A stretch of DNA of 64,000 nt from a virus (IMGVR_UViG_3300042567_002119:1-64000), one strand, 5' to 3'; positions 35,264-44,430 are shown, counted from the stretch's first letter. Notes: generated by a model from the letters alone, not told the origin. Numbers and translations: made by a program.

Positions 35264-35953
35264 ATGGCAATAAACCTTTTTAATGTAGAAAAGATACGTC
35301 AGCAATGGATCGAAAAAAACTTCATTTCTTTTGAGGATTTTTTGGTGGATGCTGATGCTGAGCAAATTCAACAATATTACTTTAATAAGCCTGCTGATTA
35401 TTGGGATTTGGCAATTTATCCAGACCAATATAACTTGTCAGCAGCCTATCCAATTTATAGATGCAAGCCTGGAGATCCTTCCATTCCAGAAAGATTAGCA
35501 TACATTAGGGAATTAAATGATCAAAACCAATTCTCCTACACGTATAGAAGAACAGAAGATCATCATTATAACTTGGAAGTTTTTAAATCAGCTGAATTCA
35601 TTGAAGCTCTTGAGTACATTACTGGATATTCTGGAATTACGCTTGATCCTAATTACACGTTTATGAATTGCTATGAGGAAGGCCATTACAATGGACCTCA
35701 TACTGATGGAGTAAATGGCCGAATTGCGTTTGTGTATCACCTTTCCAAAAATTGGAAACCGTGGAACGGTGGACTTTTTGTTAGAATGGATTGGGATTGG
35801 AAAAACGCGGATGCAATAGTGGTTCCTAAATTTAATAACTTGGTTATGTTTAATGTATTTGGAAATGCAGCTAGTGGAGCTCCGCATTTCGTTACTGAAA
35901 TTGCTCAAGGTTGCAAAAATAAAAGAATCAGCTTTACTGGCTGGTACAAATAA
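35264..35953 (+). CDS. 2-oxoglutarate/Fe(II)-dependent oxygenase
   Basis: 229 residues from MAINLFNVEK; an upstream TTG is less likely. The iron ligands are in GPHTDGVNGRIAFVYHL (H-x-D, about 146-162) and APHFVTEI (distal His, about 207). KRISFTGWY supplies the Arg that binds 2-oxoglutarate. The W-x-x-W-x-G-G-L-F element is typical of prolyl-4-hydroxylase-like enzymes. The substrate could be a protein or a modified base; the sequence does not decide. Confidence 0.85.
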   Translation: MAINLFNVEKIRQQWIEKNFISFEDFLVDADAEQIQQYYFNKPADYWDLAIYPDQYNLSAAYPIYRCKPGDPSIPERLAYIRELNDQNQFSYTYRRTEDHHYNLEVFKSAEFIEALEYITGYSGITLDPNYTFMNCYEEGHYNGPHTDGVNGRIAFVYHLSKNWKPWNGGLFVRMDWDWKNADAIVVPKFNNLVMFNVFGNAASGAPHFVTEIAQGCKNKRISFTGWYK

Positions 35954-35961
35954 TTATAATT

Positions 35962-36195
35962 ATGGCAGACTTAGATACTCAAATAGAACAATTTGAAAAC
36001 GTTAGCTACCGAATGAGAGCTGAAGGTATGCACTATTGCTTTGAGCACTATTCAAGTTTCGAAGAGGTAAAGGATCCTAAATTCCATGAACTTAGAGAGG
36101 CTTACTTAAAAGCGGCTAGCGAATTAAAGAGTTACGTAGATACTCGAATTGAAGAATTAAACCAAGAGTCCAATGGATTGGACGATTTATTATAA
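35962..36195 (+). CDS. Small helical protein
   Basis: 77 residues, acidic, almost wholly helical (QIEQFENVSYRMRAEG...). Eight bases after the oxygenase gene. Function unknown. Confidence 0.7.
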   Translation: MADLDTQIEQFENVSYRMRAEGMHYCFEHYSSFEEVKDPKFHELREAYLKAASELKSYVDTRIEELNQESNGLDDLL

Positions 36196-36215
36196 ACCTA
36201 AAAAATAGAAAAAGT

Positions 36216-36365
36216 ATGACACCAGATCAAGCAAAGGATGCACTAATCGAGGTATTGATGGACCAAGTTGCAGACCTAACAATAATGTCTAAAATTGAAT
36301 TAGGCGATGATGTAATTGCAGAAATTAAAAGATTAAGAGAAATTATCAATGAACCGACTCGATAA
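36216..36365 (+). CDS. Very small acidic protein upstream of thyA
   Basis: 49 residues (MTPDQAKDAL...EIINEPTR), helical. Its end overlaps the thyA start by 17 bases, suggesting coupling. Function unknown. Confidence 0.55.
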   Translation: MTPDQAKDALIEVLMDQVADLTIMSKIELGDDVIAEIKRLREIINEPTR

Positions 36366-37515
36366 ACAATACACCGATCTTCTTCAATCGATTTTAGATT
36401 ATGGAGTGGAGAAGAGTGACCGAACCGGTACTGGAACAATTTCAGTATTCGGTAGACAGATCCGTCATAAAATGAGTGAAGGGTTTCCTTTACTTACAAC
36501 TAAGAAGATGCCATTCAAAACAATTGTAACTGAATTATTGTGGTTCTTGCGTGGTGATACAAATATTAAGTATTTGGTTGACAATAATTGTCATATTTGG
36601 GATGGTGATGCTTATAAGAAATACAAAAGTACAGCAGACCATACATTATCAATAATGGAGTTTATTGATACAATAAAAAATGATTCGTTAAGAGCAAAGA
36701 CCTGGGGTGAATTAGGTCCAATTTATGGTAGACAATGGAGAAATTGGGGCGCTATATTTGATGGAGGAGTAGACCAAATCCAAAACCTAATCAACGACCT
36801 TAAAACAAATCCAGACTCAAGACGATTAATGGTAAATGCATGGAATGTAGGTGAATTAGACCAAATGACACTTCCACCTTGTCATTATGGATTTCAATGT
36901 TATACAAGAGAATTAAGTTTAGAAGAAAGAAGATCCTTAGTCAGTCAAGAAATGTTTAATCAAATCTATAATGGAGGTGGGCCGGATACCTTATCCCATT
37001 CTGAAATCAATCAATGGAATGTTCCAACCAGAGCAATCTCCCTTATGTGGAATCAACGTTCAGTAGATACATTCTTAGGCCTTCCGTTCAATATTGCAAG
37101 TTACGGACTTCTTCTAGAAATCATTGCAAAAGAAGTTAATATGATTCCTGATGAATTGATTGGAAACTTAGGAGATACTCATTTATATTTGAACCACATT
37201 GAACAAGCAAAGGAACAAATTGGTAGAAAGTATACACCAGAAGAAAGGGAGACCATGTTAAAGGATGCTATGAGCTTGCGTTTATATAACAAAGCAGTTA
37301 ATGAACTGATGCCATTCGGTGGAGGTATGTCTGAGTACTACGATGCTTATAAAATTCCGTACCGTACAAGAGAACCATTTGAGTTACCTAAGTGCAATAT
37401 CAAATTGCATTTTAAAAACGAACCATCATTCACGCCAGAACATTGGTTAATTGATGATTTTGAATTAGTCGATTATCAATCACACCCATCAATTAAAGCA
37501 CCACTAAGTAACTAA
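36349..37515 (+). CDS. thyA: Thymidylate synthase
   Basis: 388 residues. DRTGTGT and FGRQIRHKM bind phosphate at the N-terminus. LPPCHYGFQCY holds the catalytic Cys. QRSVDTFLGLPFNIASY and GDTHLYLNHIEQ bind dUMP. It methylates dUMP to dTMP. It is over 100 residues longer than E. coli ThyA (264 aa). One insert lies after the catalytic Cys (SLEERRSLVSQEMFN region, about 190-225), and another lies before the C-terminus (EERETMLKDAMSLRLY, about 295-340). The inserts recall the longer ThyA of some Bacteroidetes and their phages. Confidence 0.95.
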   Translation: MNRLDKQYTDLLQSILDYGVEKSDRTGTGTISVFGRQIRHKMSEGFPLLTTKKMPFKTIVTELLWFLRGDTNIKYLVDNNCHIWDGDAYKKYKSTADHTLSIMEFIDTIKNDSLRAKTWGELGPIYGRQWRNWGAIFDGGVDQIQNLINDLKTNPDSRRLMVNAWNVGELDQMTLPPCHYGFQCYTRELSLEERRSLVSQEMFNQIYNGGGPDTLSHSEINQWNVPTRAISLMWNQRSVDTFLGLPFNIASYGLLLEIIAKEVNMIPDELIGNLGDTHLYLNHIEQAKEQIGRKYTPEERETMLKDAMSLRLYNKAVNELMPFGGGMSEYYDAYKIPYRTREPFELPKCNIKLHFKNEPSFTPEHWLIDDFELVDYQSHPSIKAPLSN

Positions 37516-37516
37516 C

Positions 37517-37648
37517 ATGAAAACTGAAACTTTATCCAGGATCAAAAGACTTGAACAGTTTTGGGATTTGTACATTGGCTGGTTTTTCGTAAACGGTCGT
37601 AAGCAGGATCAGTACTTTATTAAAATTAAAAACAAATGGAATCTATGA
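37517..37648 (+). CDS. Very small basic protein
   Basis: 43 residues (MKTETLSRIK...KNKWNL), aromatic and basic. It starts just after the thyA stop and ends in an ATGA overlap with the next possible start at 37645. Function unknown. Confidence 0.5.
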   Translation: MKTETLSRIKRLEQFWDLYIGWFFVNGRKQDQYFIKIKNKWNL

Positions 37649-37995
37649 TACTAGTAAAATTTAGAGACATTGACCCAGATACTGGATCAATTAGTCAAGA
37701 AGGAACCGTTGCAACGTGTGCGGATGAACAATTAGCTAACTGGGTTAAGTCTGCTCTTGGGAGAGATAACGCTGAGAACGGCGATCCTAATCGTGAATTC
37801 TATTTAGACGATCAAGCGAATCGCGAAGCTACATACGAAGAGAGAGTTGCATGGTTCGTTGCAAACTATTACGAAACTGGAATGGAGTATGATGCTCTGC
37901 TTGAATCAATGAAAGAGGTTAACCTTGACTCATTCGAATGGTATGATGAAACGATAAGTATTCCAACTCACTTTAAGAATTACCGCTTAAATTAA
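37636..37995 (+). CDS. Hypothetical protein, acidic
   Basis: 119 residues from ATG 37636; ATG 37645 (MILVKFRDID) is an alternative that would give a classical ATGA coupling with the upstream mini-gene. Acidic alpha/beta protein with many aromatic residues. Convergent with the endolysin-like gene, overlapping it by four bases. No family recognised. Confidence 0.7.
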   Translation: MESMILVKFRDIDPDTGSISQEGTVATCADEQLANWVKSALGRDNAENGDPNREFYLDDQANREATYEERVAWFVANYYETGMEYDALLESMKEVNLDSFEWYDETISIPTHFKNYRLN

Positions 37996-39245
37996 GCAAC
38001 TTCTGCATCTAGGCTCTTAGCGAAGGCGCTTGCTTTCGCTATAGCTTCTCTACCGACAGTTGATCCCAATGAAGAGCCCCATCCGGCATTTGCCTGAACG
38101 TAGTCTTGTACTGCACTGTCTAAGTCAGTATATGCATTTGGATCTTTTCCTTTGCGATCAAACGAATCAATGAAATAAATTACTGCGAATTCTGCTGCAA
38201 CTTCAGGTTTTTCCAATTCTTCAGGATTCTCAACAATATTAACTTTTCCAAGTTTAGCTCCCATTTGGTCGTATATTCTTTGAAGATTTTCGTAATTTCC
38301 TTTAAACGTTATTCCATTAAATCCACGGCCTCTATACTTAGCTCCGTCTCCTGGAGAAACGTTTCCGTATTTTCCACCGTATACTGCTTCCCAAAATAGG
38401 CTATCGAATAATTCTTGGCCTTGGGTCCTCCAACCCTCAATTTGTTCATCGGTGTATTGGGATAATTTGCTTGGAAATACCTCACGTATTCTTGAAATAG
38501 GGGTACCGAAATAAGAAATTTCACTAGTTAAATTAGGAGACTCTTTTGAAATAACTCCAAGTACTGCCTTTCTAGCAAATTCATTAGTTATTCCGTTTTG
38601 ATCCATCGCCTTTAGTAAGGCATCCATATTTTCTTCAGGGAATTTTGAGGTAGATTTAAAATTCTGCCCTTTTCCTGGGGTAAGAGTTGTGTGTTTATCT
38701 AGATCAGCTTGTGAAAAGTTTTTATCTTTAAGGGCTGTGATTAGTCGGTTAATAAGATTTGCATCAATTAAAACAGAGTCAGTAGTTCGACCGGCTCCCT
38801 CTTTACCAGTCTTTGCAAATTCAACGCTGCCTTTGTGTTCCCAATGCCAAGACTCTCTTGGAATATTTGTGAATCCATAAGTTGCAGCATTGTCCTTCAA
38901 CCACTGAAGAGCTTCAGCACTAAGGTCTAAGTCAAGAGCGCTTCCCCATCCGTGATTGGAAGTTCCAGGAACTGCCGCAAGTCCTCCATTTTTATAGAGA
39001 CCTTTACGTGCAGCGACATCAACTTGCGAATCGTAATCTCTGTACGAGTCAGTAATTCCCCAAGTTATTCCGTCTGCTTCGGCAGCAGCTCTCATTTCTT
39101 CGTATGCTTTCGCTGCAATTGAATTTAATTTATGACCTTTAGTCGGTTGTCCTGCACCAGCGATAGGTTCTAATCCAGTAGTATCAAGTCGGCCATTTGC
39201 GGCTTCAGTTAAAAACTGTTTGAAATTTAATATCTTATTTTCCAT
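37992..39245 (-). CDS. Tagged M15 peptidase plus GH19-like bifunctional lysin
   Basis: 417 residues. Residues 1-13 (LNFKQFLTE-A) match the capsid-targeting pattern. A VanY/M15 peptidase follows with SYRDYDSQVD (about 75-84), SNHGWGSALDLD (about 98-109) and WHWEHKG (about 135-141). These are the zinc ligands of LD/DD-carboxypeptidases. The second half has KYRGRGFNGITFKGNYENL (about 312-330), as in GH19 chitinase/lysozyme-type endolysins. Together they would cut both peptide and glycan bonds of peptidoglycan. An upstream in-frame ATG was rejected because the tag begins at 39245. It overlaps the PG-binding gene upstream. Confidence 0.87.
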   Translation of the reverse strand: MENKILNFKQFLTEAANGRLDTTGLEPIAGAGQPTKGHKLNSIAAKAYEEMRAAAEADGITWGITDSYRDYDSQVDVAARKGLYKNGGLAAVPGTSNHGWGSALDLDLSAEALQWLKDNAATYGFTNIPRESWHWEHKGSVEFAKTGKEGAGRTTDSVLIDANLINRLITALKDKNFSQADLDKHTTLTPGKGQNFKSTSKFPEENMDALLKAMDQNGITNEFARKAVLGVISKESPNLTSEISYFGTPISRIREVFPSKLSQYTDEQIEGWRTQGQELFDSLFWEAVYGGKYGNVSPGDGAKYRGRGFNGITFKGNYENLQRIYDQMGAKLGKVNIVENPEELEKPEVAAEFAVIYFIDSFDRKGKDPNAYTDLDSAVQDYVQANAGWGSSLGSTVGREAIAKASAFAKSLDAEVA

Positions 39246-39600
39246 TATCTGAAGTGCTGATTTTTGTAGTATCCTCATTGAATTTCTGAATAGCTATTGC
39301 TGTTTCTGGTCCAAAATAACCATCAACTCCGTGTTCAGGTAATTCGTAACCTAAGAACTCTAGCGCTGCTTGAATGTCTTCTACTAATTTAGAATAGGTA
39401 TAGGTTCCGCCGTTTTGGACAGCTACTGATTTTCCAGAATTTGCAAAATCCTCCAATGTAGCATAGAACGCTTCGACCTTATCGTCTAGGAGTGTGCCGT
39501 CTTCTTTTTTCTGAGCAGAGGTCTCTTCCTTCTTGCCGGTAAGCCAGTCCCAAAAACCCTCATTTGTTTTTTCTGTGAATTGATTAAAATTATGAATCAT
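39235..39600 (-). CDS. Tagged peptidoglycan-binding-domain protein
   Basis: 121 residues. MIHNFNQFTEK and NEGFWDWL form a tag-like N-terminus. Residues about 70-110 form a PG_binding_1 domain (VEDIQAALEFLGY, then GVDGYFGPETAIAIQKF). Its 3' end overlaps the lysin gene by 11 bases. The two genes act as a split cell-wall enzyme: binding module and catalytic modules on separate tagged chains. Confidence 0.82.
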   Translation of the reverse strand: MIHNFNQFTEKTNEGFWDWLTGKKEETSAQKKEDGTLLDDKVEAFYATLEDFANSGKSVAVQNGGTYTYSKLVEDIQAALEFLGYELPEHGVDGYFGPETAIAIQKFNEDTTKISTSDNGK

Positions 39601-39638
39601 GTTAAACTTTACCTGTTTATTTTGTAATAGATACTAAA

Positions 39639-39646
39639 TTATTTAT
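39639..39646 (-). promoter_or_regulatory. Late-type promoter motif ATAAATAA
   Basis: Minus strand GGATAAATAA, 38 bases before the start at 39600. Confidence 0.55.
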
Positions 39647-39651
39647 CCTTA

Positions 39652-40407
39652 ATGAGTGAGAAAATAAAGAGAGTAGAGTTAAACGGATTTAGGTATTACG
39701 AAGTATCTGACTCATCTGGGATAATTGGCACATTCCCAAGCGTCACTTCAGTTCTTGGAGAAACCTCCGATAAGACAGGTCTTGATGCTTGGCGAAACCG
39801 GGTAGGACATGAGGCAGCTGATCGAATAGGTCGAGATGCCGCCAATCGCGGAACGGTCATGCACAGGTTGTGTGAACTCTATTTAAGTTTGCCCGCGTCT
39901 ATGAAACCCAAGGATCGATTAGAAGAGTGTCTTTTGCTATCTAGGTTAGACGATGAAATTGACGAGTTTGACAGTAGAGCCAAAATTGTGGGTGGAATGT
40001 TATTCTACAACTTCGTTAAGTCAAACTCATTCGATGAAATAAAGAGAGTAATTGCACAAGAAAGATTTCTATGGACTCCAAGAGACGGCGGTTATGCTGG
40101 CACAGTCGATAATGTTTCTGAGTTAATAACTAATGACGTTGCAATAGTTGATTTTAAAACAGCGCGTAAACCCAAGGAAGAGAAATGGATTGAGGATTAC
40201 AAGCATCAGGTCGCTGCGTATTCAGTTGCCGTTTGGGATAGAATGCAGATCAAAGCTGTTACTTGCCGAATTTGGATCTCAAACGAAATGCACCTTCAAC
40301 CCCAGTACTTTAGAATGGACCAGGTCGAAATGCGTGAGTACTATTATAAATTCAGAGAAAGATTAGCTGACTTTTATAAAAAGAATCCTCCTATTACAAT
40401 TCAATAG
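39652..40407 (+). CDS. PD-(D/E)XK exonuclease, RecB/Cas4-like
   Basis: 251 residues. RGTVMHRLCELY (about 65-76) supplies the conserved motif with His/Glu. GYAGTVD (about 145-151), AIVDFKTARKPK (about 163-174) and YKHQVAAYS complete the D-ExK-QxxxY signature. Such nucleases process DNA ends in recombination or degrade host DNA. The only plus-strand gene in this stretch; it converges with the 656-residue tagged protein, overlapping by 14 bases. Confidence 0.88.
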   Translation: MSEKIKRVELNGFRYYEVSDSSGIIGTFPSVTSVLGETSDKTGLDAWRNRVGHEAADRIGRDAANRGTVMHRLCELYLSLPASMKPKDRLEECLLLSRLDDEIDEFDSRAKIVGGMLFYNFVKSNSFDEIKRVIAQERFLWTPRDGGYAGTVDNVSELITNDVAIVDFKTARKPKEEKWIEDYKHQVAAYSVAVWDRMQIKAVTCRIWISNEMHLQPQYFRMDQVEMREYYYKFRERLADFYKKNPPITIQ

Positions 40408-42364
40408 GCTGACCTGATACTTTACGTAAAAGATCTAATCTAACTGGTGTAGGTCGAGTAGCTCCACCGAATGTATTTAAGTAGATAAATGGCTGATTTG
40501 CTGTATTTCGGGTAGTGTAATCGCAACTAGCAAAGATTCCCCAATTATTCATGTGATTAGCGATATAGTAACGGTCTCCTGCTCTAGCTCTTAATTTATC
40601 TTCCTCAGTTACTGTTTCCAATTCGTATGCCATCAGTCCAAGACCAGCAAATGGTCTTTCGATAATATGGCCAGTTACAACGTTTATTAATTTAGCATCG
40701 TAACCAGTGCGGTTCAATAGGTCGTCAACTGAATCTACTGGACGAATTGATCTTCCTGCTCTACTGAATGCTACATAAACTGGGATACCAAAAGATGATC
40801 TAAACGCTTCTCTCTCTTGAGGACCTAGTACAATGAACTTAGCAAAGTCGCCGGTTCTAATCTTTTTCAATAAGTCAAGTTCCGGTAAGAGTCCACGTGC
40901 TTCAACTCGACGTTTAAGATCAGATCCGCTCTGTGGCATTTCCGCAAATACTCCAGGTCGAGTAGCTCGTTCTGCATTTTGAGTACGTTCAGCTTCTCTT
41001 CTAGTAATAGCAGCCTGTCTTTCAGTTTCTCGACGTCTTTCAATTTCCTCAGGATCAATGAATGATCTCATGTACTCTTGTTCAACTGTTGATAAATTAA
41101 CACGACTAAGATCCGGAATTGCTTCTGGGATTACTTTAATCCATTGTGATTTATCGGTAGTCGTTCTAGTATCTCCAGCATTTCCTGGCTCAAGGTTACC
41201 ATTGTCAATCTGTATAGCATTAGAAATTGAGGCAGCGACATACGAACCATTTCTATCTAAAATAACTCGTCGAATTGGTAGAGACGAATATGATGCATCG
41301 TATAAGTAGCTCTTAACTACGATAAAGTCTCCAACGTTCCATTCAGCATCAGGATCTGCTCCGTATTGTGTAATTCGGTCAGCTAGTCTTTGACGAGTTG
41401 CTGCCTCTTCACGAGTTCTACGTTCAGCTGCTTCAACTCTTTCACGTTCTCTTTGTTCTTCTTCTCTTCGTTGAGCCTCAGTTCGTGCAGCCAAGATAGC
41501 CTGAACTCTTTCAGGTGTTAATCGATTATCCGTAACTAATGAATTAAGATAATCTCTATTTAATAGAACTAGTGATTCATCGGGTAAAATTGCAAGTAAT
41601 TCATCGTCCATATCAAAACGATCAGGCTTTGTTTTATCTCTACCAATTACTCTTTCAATAAATCTGTTAGCCACATCAATTTTTGCAGCGGTTGACATGG
41701 ATTTATCCATTGCCATCCAGTTGCCTGCGCCGATAATTGCGTGAGCATCATCTTCTGATGGAGAGCCATCTGGGTTGGATTTGTAAGTCAACATTGATCC
41801 CCATGCTTTATCCTTCTCAGTAGTACCAGATGGATTAGACGAAATATAGTCTGCGTATTTTAATAGAGTTCGGTACATTTTATAACCCAAACCAGCTCCT
41901 CTTAATCCGCTTGGAATACCTCCATTTGGAAAGTGGCTTCGTTGAAAATCCGAAGGTCCTTCAGTACGAAAGTGAATTGCATTATCGTCTCCTGGGTAAA
42001 CGTCTCTCCATCTTCCGAATTCATTAGCGAATCGGCTAGCGTCAACATTTTTAAGTTCAGCCATTAAGTCAACGATAGGTTGTGGAAATTTAGGGTAATA
42101 ATCTCTGGAGTTTGAAGGTTTTTCCATTGTAATATCCAATCGTCGAACTCCCTTAAGGGCTCTAACTAGATCTACTGAAATTTCCGCAAACGATCGGGTC
42201 TCTGGCCTGTTTGCTAATTGTTGATTTCTGTCAATTGTTGATTGTCTAACTCTACCCATGTGACTTTGAGCAAGTCTCTCTGGTCGTTTAACTCCCATTT
42301 CGCCAACCAGGCCGTCTTGATTAAAAGCGGACTCGTTAACTATGTCTCTTAAGGAATTTATCAT
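40394..42364 (-). CDS. Large tagged protein with GNAT-like motif and R/E coiled coil
   Basis: 656 residues. MINSLRDIVNE-S fits the (I/L)xE cleavage rule. About residue 150, GLRGAGLGYKMYRTLLKY resembles the R-G-x-G-x-G acetyl-CoA loop of GNAT acetyltransferases. However, the rest of that fold is not obvious. A long Arg/Glu coiled coil spans about 290-345 and a second shorter one about 445-475. The C-terminus is a mixed domain. Probably packaged in the virion; enzymatic role uncertain. Confidence 0.65.
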   Translation of the reverse strand: MINSLRDIVNESAFNQDGLVGEMGVKRPERLAQSHMGRVRQSTIDRNQQLANRPETRSFAEISVDLVRALKGVRRLDITMEKPSNSRDYYPKFPQPIVDLMAELKNVDASRFANEFGRWRDVYPGDDNAIHFRTEGPSDFQRSHFPNGGIPSGLRGAGLGYKMYRTLLKYADYISSNPSGTTEKDKAWGSMLTYKSNPDGSPSEDDAHAIIGAGNWMAMDKSMSTAAKIDVANRFIERVIGRDKTKPDRFDMDDELLAILPDESLVLLNRDYLNSLVTDNRLTPERVQAILAARTEAQRREEEQRERERVEAAERRTREEAATRQRLADRITQYGADPDAEWNVGDFIVVKSYLYDASYSSLPIRRVILDRNGSYVAASISNAIQIDNGNLEPGNAGDTRTTTDKSQWIKVIPEAIPDLSRVNLSTVEQEYMRSFIDPEEIERRRETERQAAITRREAERTQNAERATRPGVFAEMPQSGSDLKRRVEARGLLPELDLLKKIRTGDFAKFIVLGPQEREAFRSSFGIPVYVAFSRAGRSIRPVDSVDDLLNRTGYDAKLINVVTGHIIERPFAGLGLMAYELETVTEEDKLRARAGDRYYIANHMNNWGIFASCDYTTRNTANQPFIYLNTFGGATRPTPVRLDLLRKVSGQPIEL

Positions 42365-42387
42365 AATGTAATAAAAATTTCTTTGAG

Positions 42388-42395
42388 TTATTTAT
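42388..42395 (-). promoter_or_regulatory. Late-type promoter motif ATAAATAA
   Basis: Minus strand, 23 bases before the start at 42364. Confidence 0.6.
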
Positions 42396-42446
42396 TCATG
42401 AATCCGGTGGTACTAATGTAGTAAAATAGATAAACAAAACGAAATT

Positions 42447-43157
42447 ATGCAAAAGATCACATTCCATAAGAAATCCATTCAAGTCTCCTTCTGGGATGAA
42501 ACGGCAGAAGACTGGCAAGACCGAGATATTTCCAAATCTGAATTACCTATTACTTGGTACTTACCGTACGAAGTATTCGTTGAGGAAGGTGTAACCATTC
42601 GGGAGGTACTTACTCTATTAAAACCTTACGCTGAACAAATTAATTTTGTTTTTATTAATTATCTAAAAACAGTTTCATTTGAGGGTCTACTAGATTCATT
42701 ATTTGGAGCGGACCGTGAAGACTCAATTGAAGAGGTTGGTTTAATTTGTATGTTGTGGGTCGGCCAAGTTAAGCCACTCGACGAGGAAGATGCTGAACTT
42801 GACGCGTATCCTACTCTGATGGCACTAGATGAATCTGGCGATGAAGGCTCTGATGAAGATGAATTCATCAGCATCCACGAAATATCAATCACCCAGCTAT
42901 TAGACAAGCCTCTGGTCATCGATGATCTTCTTGAGTACGTTGACGAATCTATGGAATCGCAGTTCGGTGGAATTACGAGCTGGAGCCTTTTTGATTTTAT
43001 CAGAACCCTAGCGAATGAGTTAACCACTTATTCATTTGTTACTGGCGTTTTTCCAAAATCTGACCTGGATAATTTACCTCCACTTAGTTCAACTGAACTA
43101 TTCGAGCACATGGAAGACTTGGACGATTTTTTTAAAAATAAGAATATTCGAAGCTAA
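42447..43157 (+). CDS. Acidic hypothetical protein
   Basis: 236 residues, strongly acidic with runs of Asp/Glu in the middle (about 120-140) and near the C-terminus. An AGTAAAAT motif lies at about 42420. No family recognised. A terminator follows. Confidence 0.7.
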   Translation: MQKITFHKKSIQVSFWDETAEDWQDRDISKSELPITWYLPYEVFVEEGVTIREVLTLLKPYAEQINFVFINYLKTVSFEGLLDSLFGADREDSIEEVGLICMLWVGQVKPLDEEDAELDAYPTLMALDESGDEGSDEDEFISIHEISITQLLDKPLVIDDLLEYVDESMESQFGGITSWSLFDFIRTLANELTTYSFVTGVFPKSDLDNLPPLSSTELFEHMEDLDDFFKNKNIRS

Positions 43158-43183
43158 TTCACGAAGTCTATTGGTAGAATACA

Positions 43184-43212
43184 GAAAGCCTGATATTAAT
43201 CGGGCTTTTTTG
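43184..43212 (+). terminator. Rho-independent terminator
   Basis: AAAGCCTGAT and ATCGGGCTTT pair around ATTA, followed by a T run. Confidence 0.88.
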
Positions 43213-43241
43213 GTATATTATATTTAACAAAAGACCTAATT

Positions 43242-44237
43242 ATGCGATCTACTAAAATAAAGACGTTTTATAATCCAAAGCAGGTTTTACAAAACGATAA
43301 AACTTCAAATTACAGCAAGTCTCCATTAAAGCCTAAGCTTTTATTGGAATACCTTGAAATGCACGGACTAATTGATAATTTTGAAATTACTTCAGAGTTT
43401 AATCCATATTCGAATGCTGATTTCAGAATTGCCCATGAAAAAAGTTACGTGAAAGACTTTTTCAAAGGAAGGGGTCGATACTGTTCTAATGGATTGTCTT
43501 GGTCACCTCAATTCGCTGAATCAATAAGATACACAAACTCTTCGTTGTACTCAGCGATCAGAAATTCAATCGTAAATCCAGATCAAGTAAGCTTCAGCCC
43601 AACCAGTGGATTTCACCATGCTCGCCCAAGCGGAGGCAGCGGTTTCTGTACGTTTAGTGGACAGGTAATTGCATCACTTAAAATATACGAAGAGTTTGGA
43701 TTAAGCGGAGCGTACTTTGATCTTGACGGTCATTTCGGAAATTCAATTGAGGACAGCCGAACTTTTTGCAAAGACTTAAATAAGGCAGTTCCTAGAGATT
43801 TCAATATTAATCCAATAGGCCATGATGATCGATACTTAGAAGATTTGGCAATTTGGTTGGAACGAACAAAGGCGGCGATCCTTGCCGGTAAAATTGGCTA
43901 TGTTGTTTGGTGTCACGGAGCGGATTCTCATGCAGATGACAACTTAGGAAGCCAATGCGAAACTGATTATTGGGTTGCTTGCTCTACTCTTTTTTGGAGA
44001 TGGGTAAAAGAAATGGACGAATTATTGGGAAAACCTCTACCGGTTTCATGTGCTCTTTTTGGAGGTTATCGGGATGACCATTACGACTCTGTTCTAAGTC
44101 TACACACAGCGGATTTCGTTGAATGCATTACTGAATTACTTGGATCCAAGGTTAAATATACTATAGAGGTACAGCCTCGCCAAAAATTCGGGTACAGTCA
44201 TGGCAATCGATATAGCAAACGAGAGAGAATGGACTAG
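43242..44237 (+). CDS. Histone-deacetylase-superfamily amidohydrolase
   Basis: 331 residues. The HDAC landmarks appear in order. SPTSGFHHARPSGGSGFCTF (about 110-129) has the His-His pair and GFC. GAYFDLDGHFGNS (about 147-159) has the zinc-binding Asp and His. WCHGADSHADDNLG (about 226-239) has the second Asp. Family members remove acetyl groups from lysines or polyamines. The rest is divergent from bacterial AcuC and acetylpolyamine hydrolases. Rare in phages; possible targets are host protein acetylation or polyamines bound to viral DNA. Preceded by a GGTATATTAT promoter-like sequence. Confidence 0.82.
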   Translation: MRSTKIKTFYNPKQVLQNDKTSNYSKSPLKPKLLLEYLEMHGLIDNFEITSEFNPYSNADFRIAHEKSYVKDFFKGRGRYCSNGLSWSPQFAESIRYTNSSLYSAIRNSIVNPDQVSFSPTSGFHHARPSGGSGFCTFSGQVIASLKIYEEFGLSGAYFDLDGHFGNSIEDSRTFCKDLNKAVPRDFNINPIGHDDRYLEDLAIWLERTKAAILAGKIGYVVWCHGADSHADDNLGSQCETDYWVACSTLFWRWVKEMDELLGKPLPVSCALFGGYRDDHYDSVLSLHTADFVECITELLGSKVKYTIEVQPRQKFGYSHGNRYSKRERMD

Positions 44238-44388
44238 AAAGTATAAAGATGTCGATAAAAAAGGAATCACATCCGCCTACTGGAATGAAGTCCTAGATAT
44301 AATTAAGTACTTGGAAAGCAAGGAAGAATACGAAAAGTGCCAAGAGTTATGGGCGTATTACAAAGAGATTACTGGTCATATCAAATGA
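44200..44388 (+). CDS. Small protein with EEYEKC motif
   Basis: 62 residues. The C-terminal half, IIKYLESKEEYEKCQELW, shares a helix with the products of 6268-6579 and 63630-63899. It overlaps the deacetylase gene by 38 bases in another frame. Function unknown. Confidence 0.68.
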   Translation: MAIDIANEREWTRKYKDVDKKGITSAYWNEVLDIIKYLESKEEYEKCQELWAYYKEITGHIK

Positions 44389-44397
44389 CTTCACACA

Positions 44398-44427
44398 ACA
44401 ATCGCCCCATTGGGGCGATTGCTTTTT
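44398..44427 (+). terminator. Terminator, possibly bidirectional
   Basis: AATCGCCCC-ATT-GGGGCGATT followed by GCTTTTT, between convergent genes. Confidence 0.88.
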
Positions 44428-44430
44428 AAA

